Source: Sphingopyxis terrae subsp. terrae NBRC 15098 (GTDB lineage: Bacteria > Pseudomonadota > Alphaproteobacteria > Sphingomonadales > Sphingomonadaceae). Taken from it: 64,000 bases of DNA. Location: positions 2,923,001 to 2,987,000 of the forward strand of contig NZ_CP013342.1 in assembly GCF_001610975.1 (NCBI RefSeq). Direction: 5' to 3'. This document shows positions 63,995 to 64,000 of this stretch, in pieces (position 1 is the stretch's first letter; every line of letters starts with the position of its first letter). The notes beneath the pieces are model-generated. The model was not told where the DNA came from, made no database searches, and worked only from the letters and a program-made list of their open reading frames with translations. Made by a program: the position numbers and the translations under genes.

Positions 63995-64000
63995 GGCGTC

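Overview
The window is high-GC chromosomal DNA from an alphaproteobacterium, most likely a sphingomonad close to Sphingopyxis. This rests on gene content and order (moaC-moeA-lexA-comEC, a Tad/Cpa pilus operon, cobA-DUF2849-cysI-DUF934-cysH, dnaX-ybaB, Ku/LigD), an alphaproteobacterial direct-repeat LexA box, and protein sequences that read like sphingomonad homologues. Nothing looks like a prophage, plasmid, IS element or CRISPR array. Most of the window is core metabolism and information processing, and genes are tightly packed with many 1-13 bp overlaps.

Layout. 1-4.4 kb: end of comEC (+), then lexA, moeA, moaC and a PhoR-like kinase (-). 4.6-6.1 kb: a Tat-exported small protein and an FAH-family hydrolase. 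6.1-13.2 kb: Tad pilus operon cpaA-B-C-D-E-tadB-tadC (-) with no cpaF ATPase or pilin gene. 13.3-17.1 kb: FAD oxidoreductase, DUF1508, dcd, cdd, a GH25-like protein and UPF0262. 17.2-18.7 kb: dnaB. 18.8-22.9 kb: sulfate assimilation operon. 22.9-33.5 kb: mixed metabolism (astD-like, alpha/beta hydrolase, glycosyltransferase, nitronate monooxygenase-like, 2-hydroxyacid dehydrogenase, RcnB-like, thiolase, aldehyde dehydrogenase). 33.5-37.3 kb: tRNA-Leu, then Ku and LigD. 37.5-43.3 kb: tandem PilZ protein, nitrobindin-like protein, agmatine catabolism (aguB, an intervening odd gene, aguA) and an M28 peptidase. 43.4-48.4 kb: rpsD, chorismate mutase, trmJ-nrdR-glyA-rpiB. 48.5-51.7 kb: hydrolase, then a coupled cysteine desulfurase / ferredoxin / class A beta-lactamase operon. 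51.7-56.2 kb: SRP RNA, two exported proteins, dnaX and ybaB. 56.5-59.6 kb: lon, HU and tRNA-Val. 59.7-62.7 kb: PepSY-like peptide, two-component pair, PspC and a micro-protein. 62.9-64 kb: recF.

Points that stand out: (1) a cysteine desulfurase-ferredoxin-beta-lactamase operon behind a perfect Fur-like palindrome, whose beta-lactamase has the Cys69/Cys238 pair typical of class A carbapenemases; (2) a long palindromic repeat inserted in frame in the N-terminus of cysH; (3) a Tad operon lacking its ATPase, with an 11-bp perfect hairpin where cpaF would be expected; (4) a gene between aguB and aguA whose best start is an ATA codon behind a good ribosome binding site; (5) four families of palindromic dispersed repeats; (6) two exported-protein genes inserted between the SRP RNA and dnaX. 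I did not find a clear, complete, novel multi-gene system; the strongest candidate for new biology is the iron-box-linked desulfurase/ferredoxin/lactamase unit.
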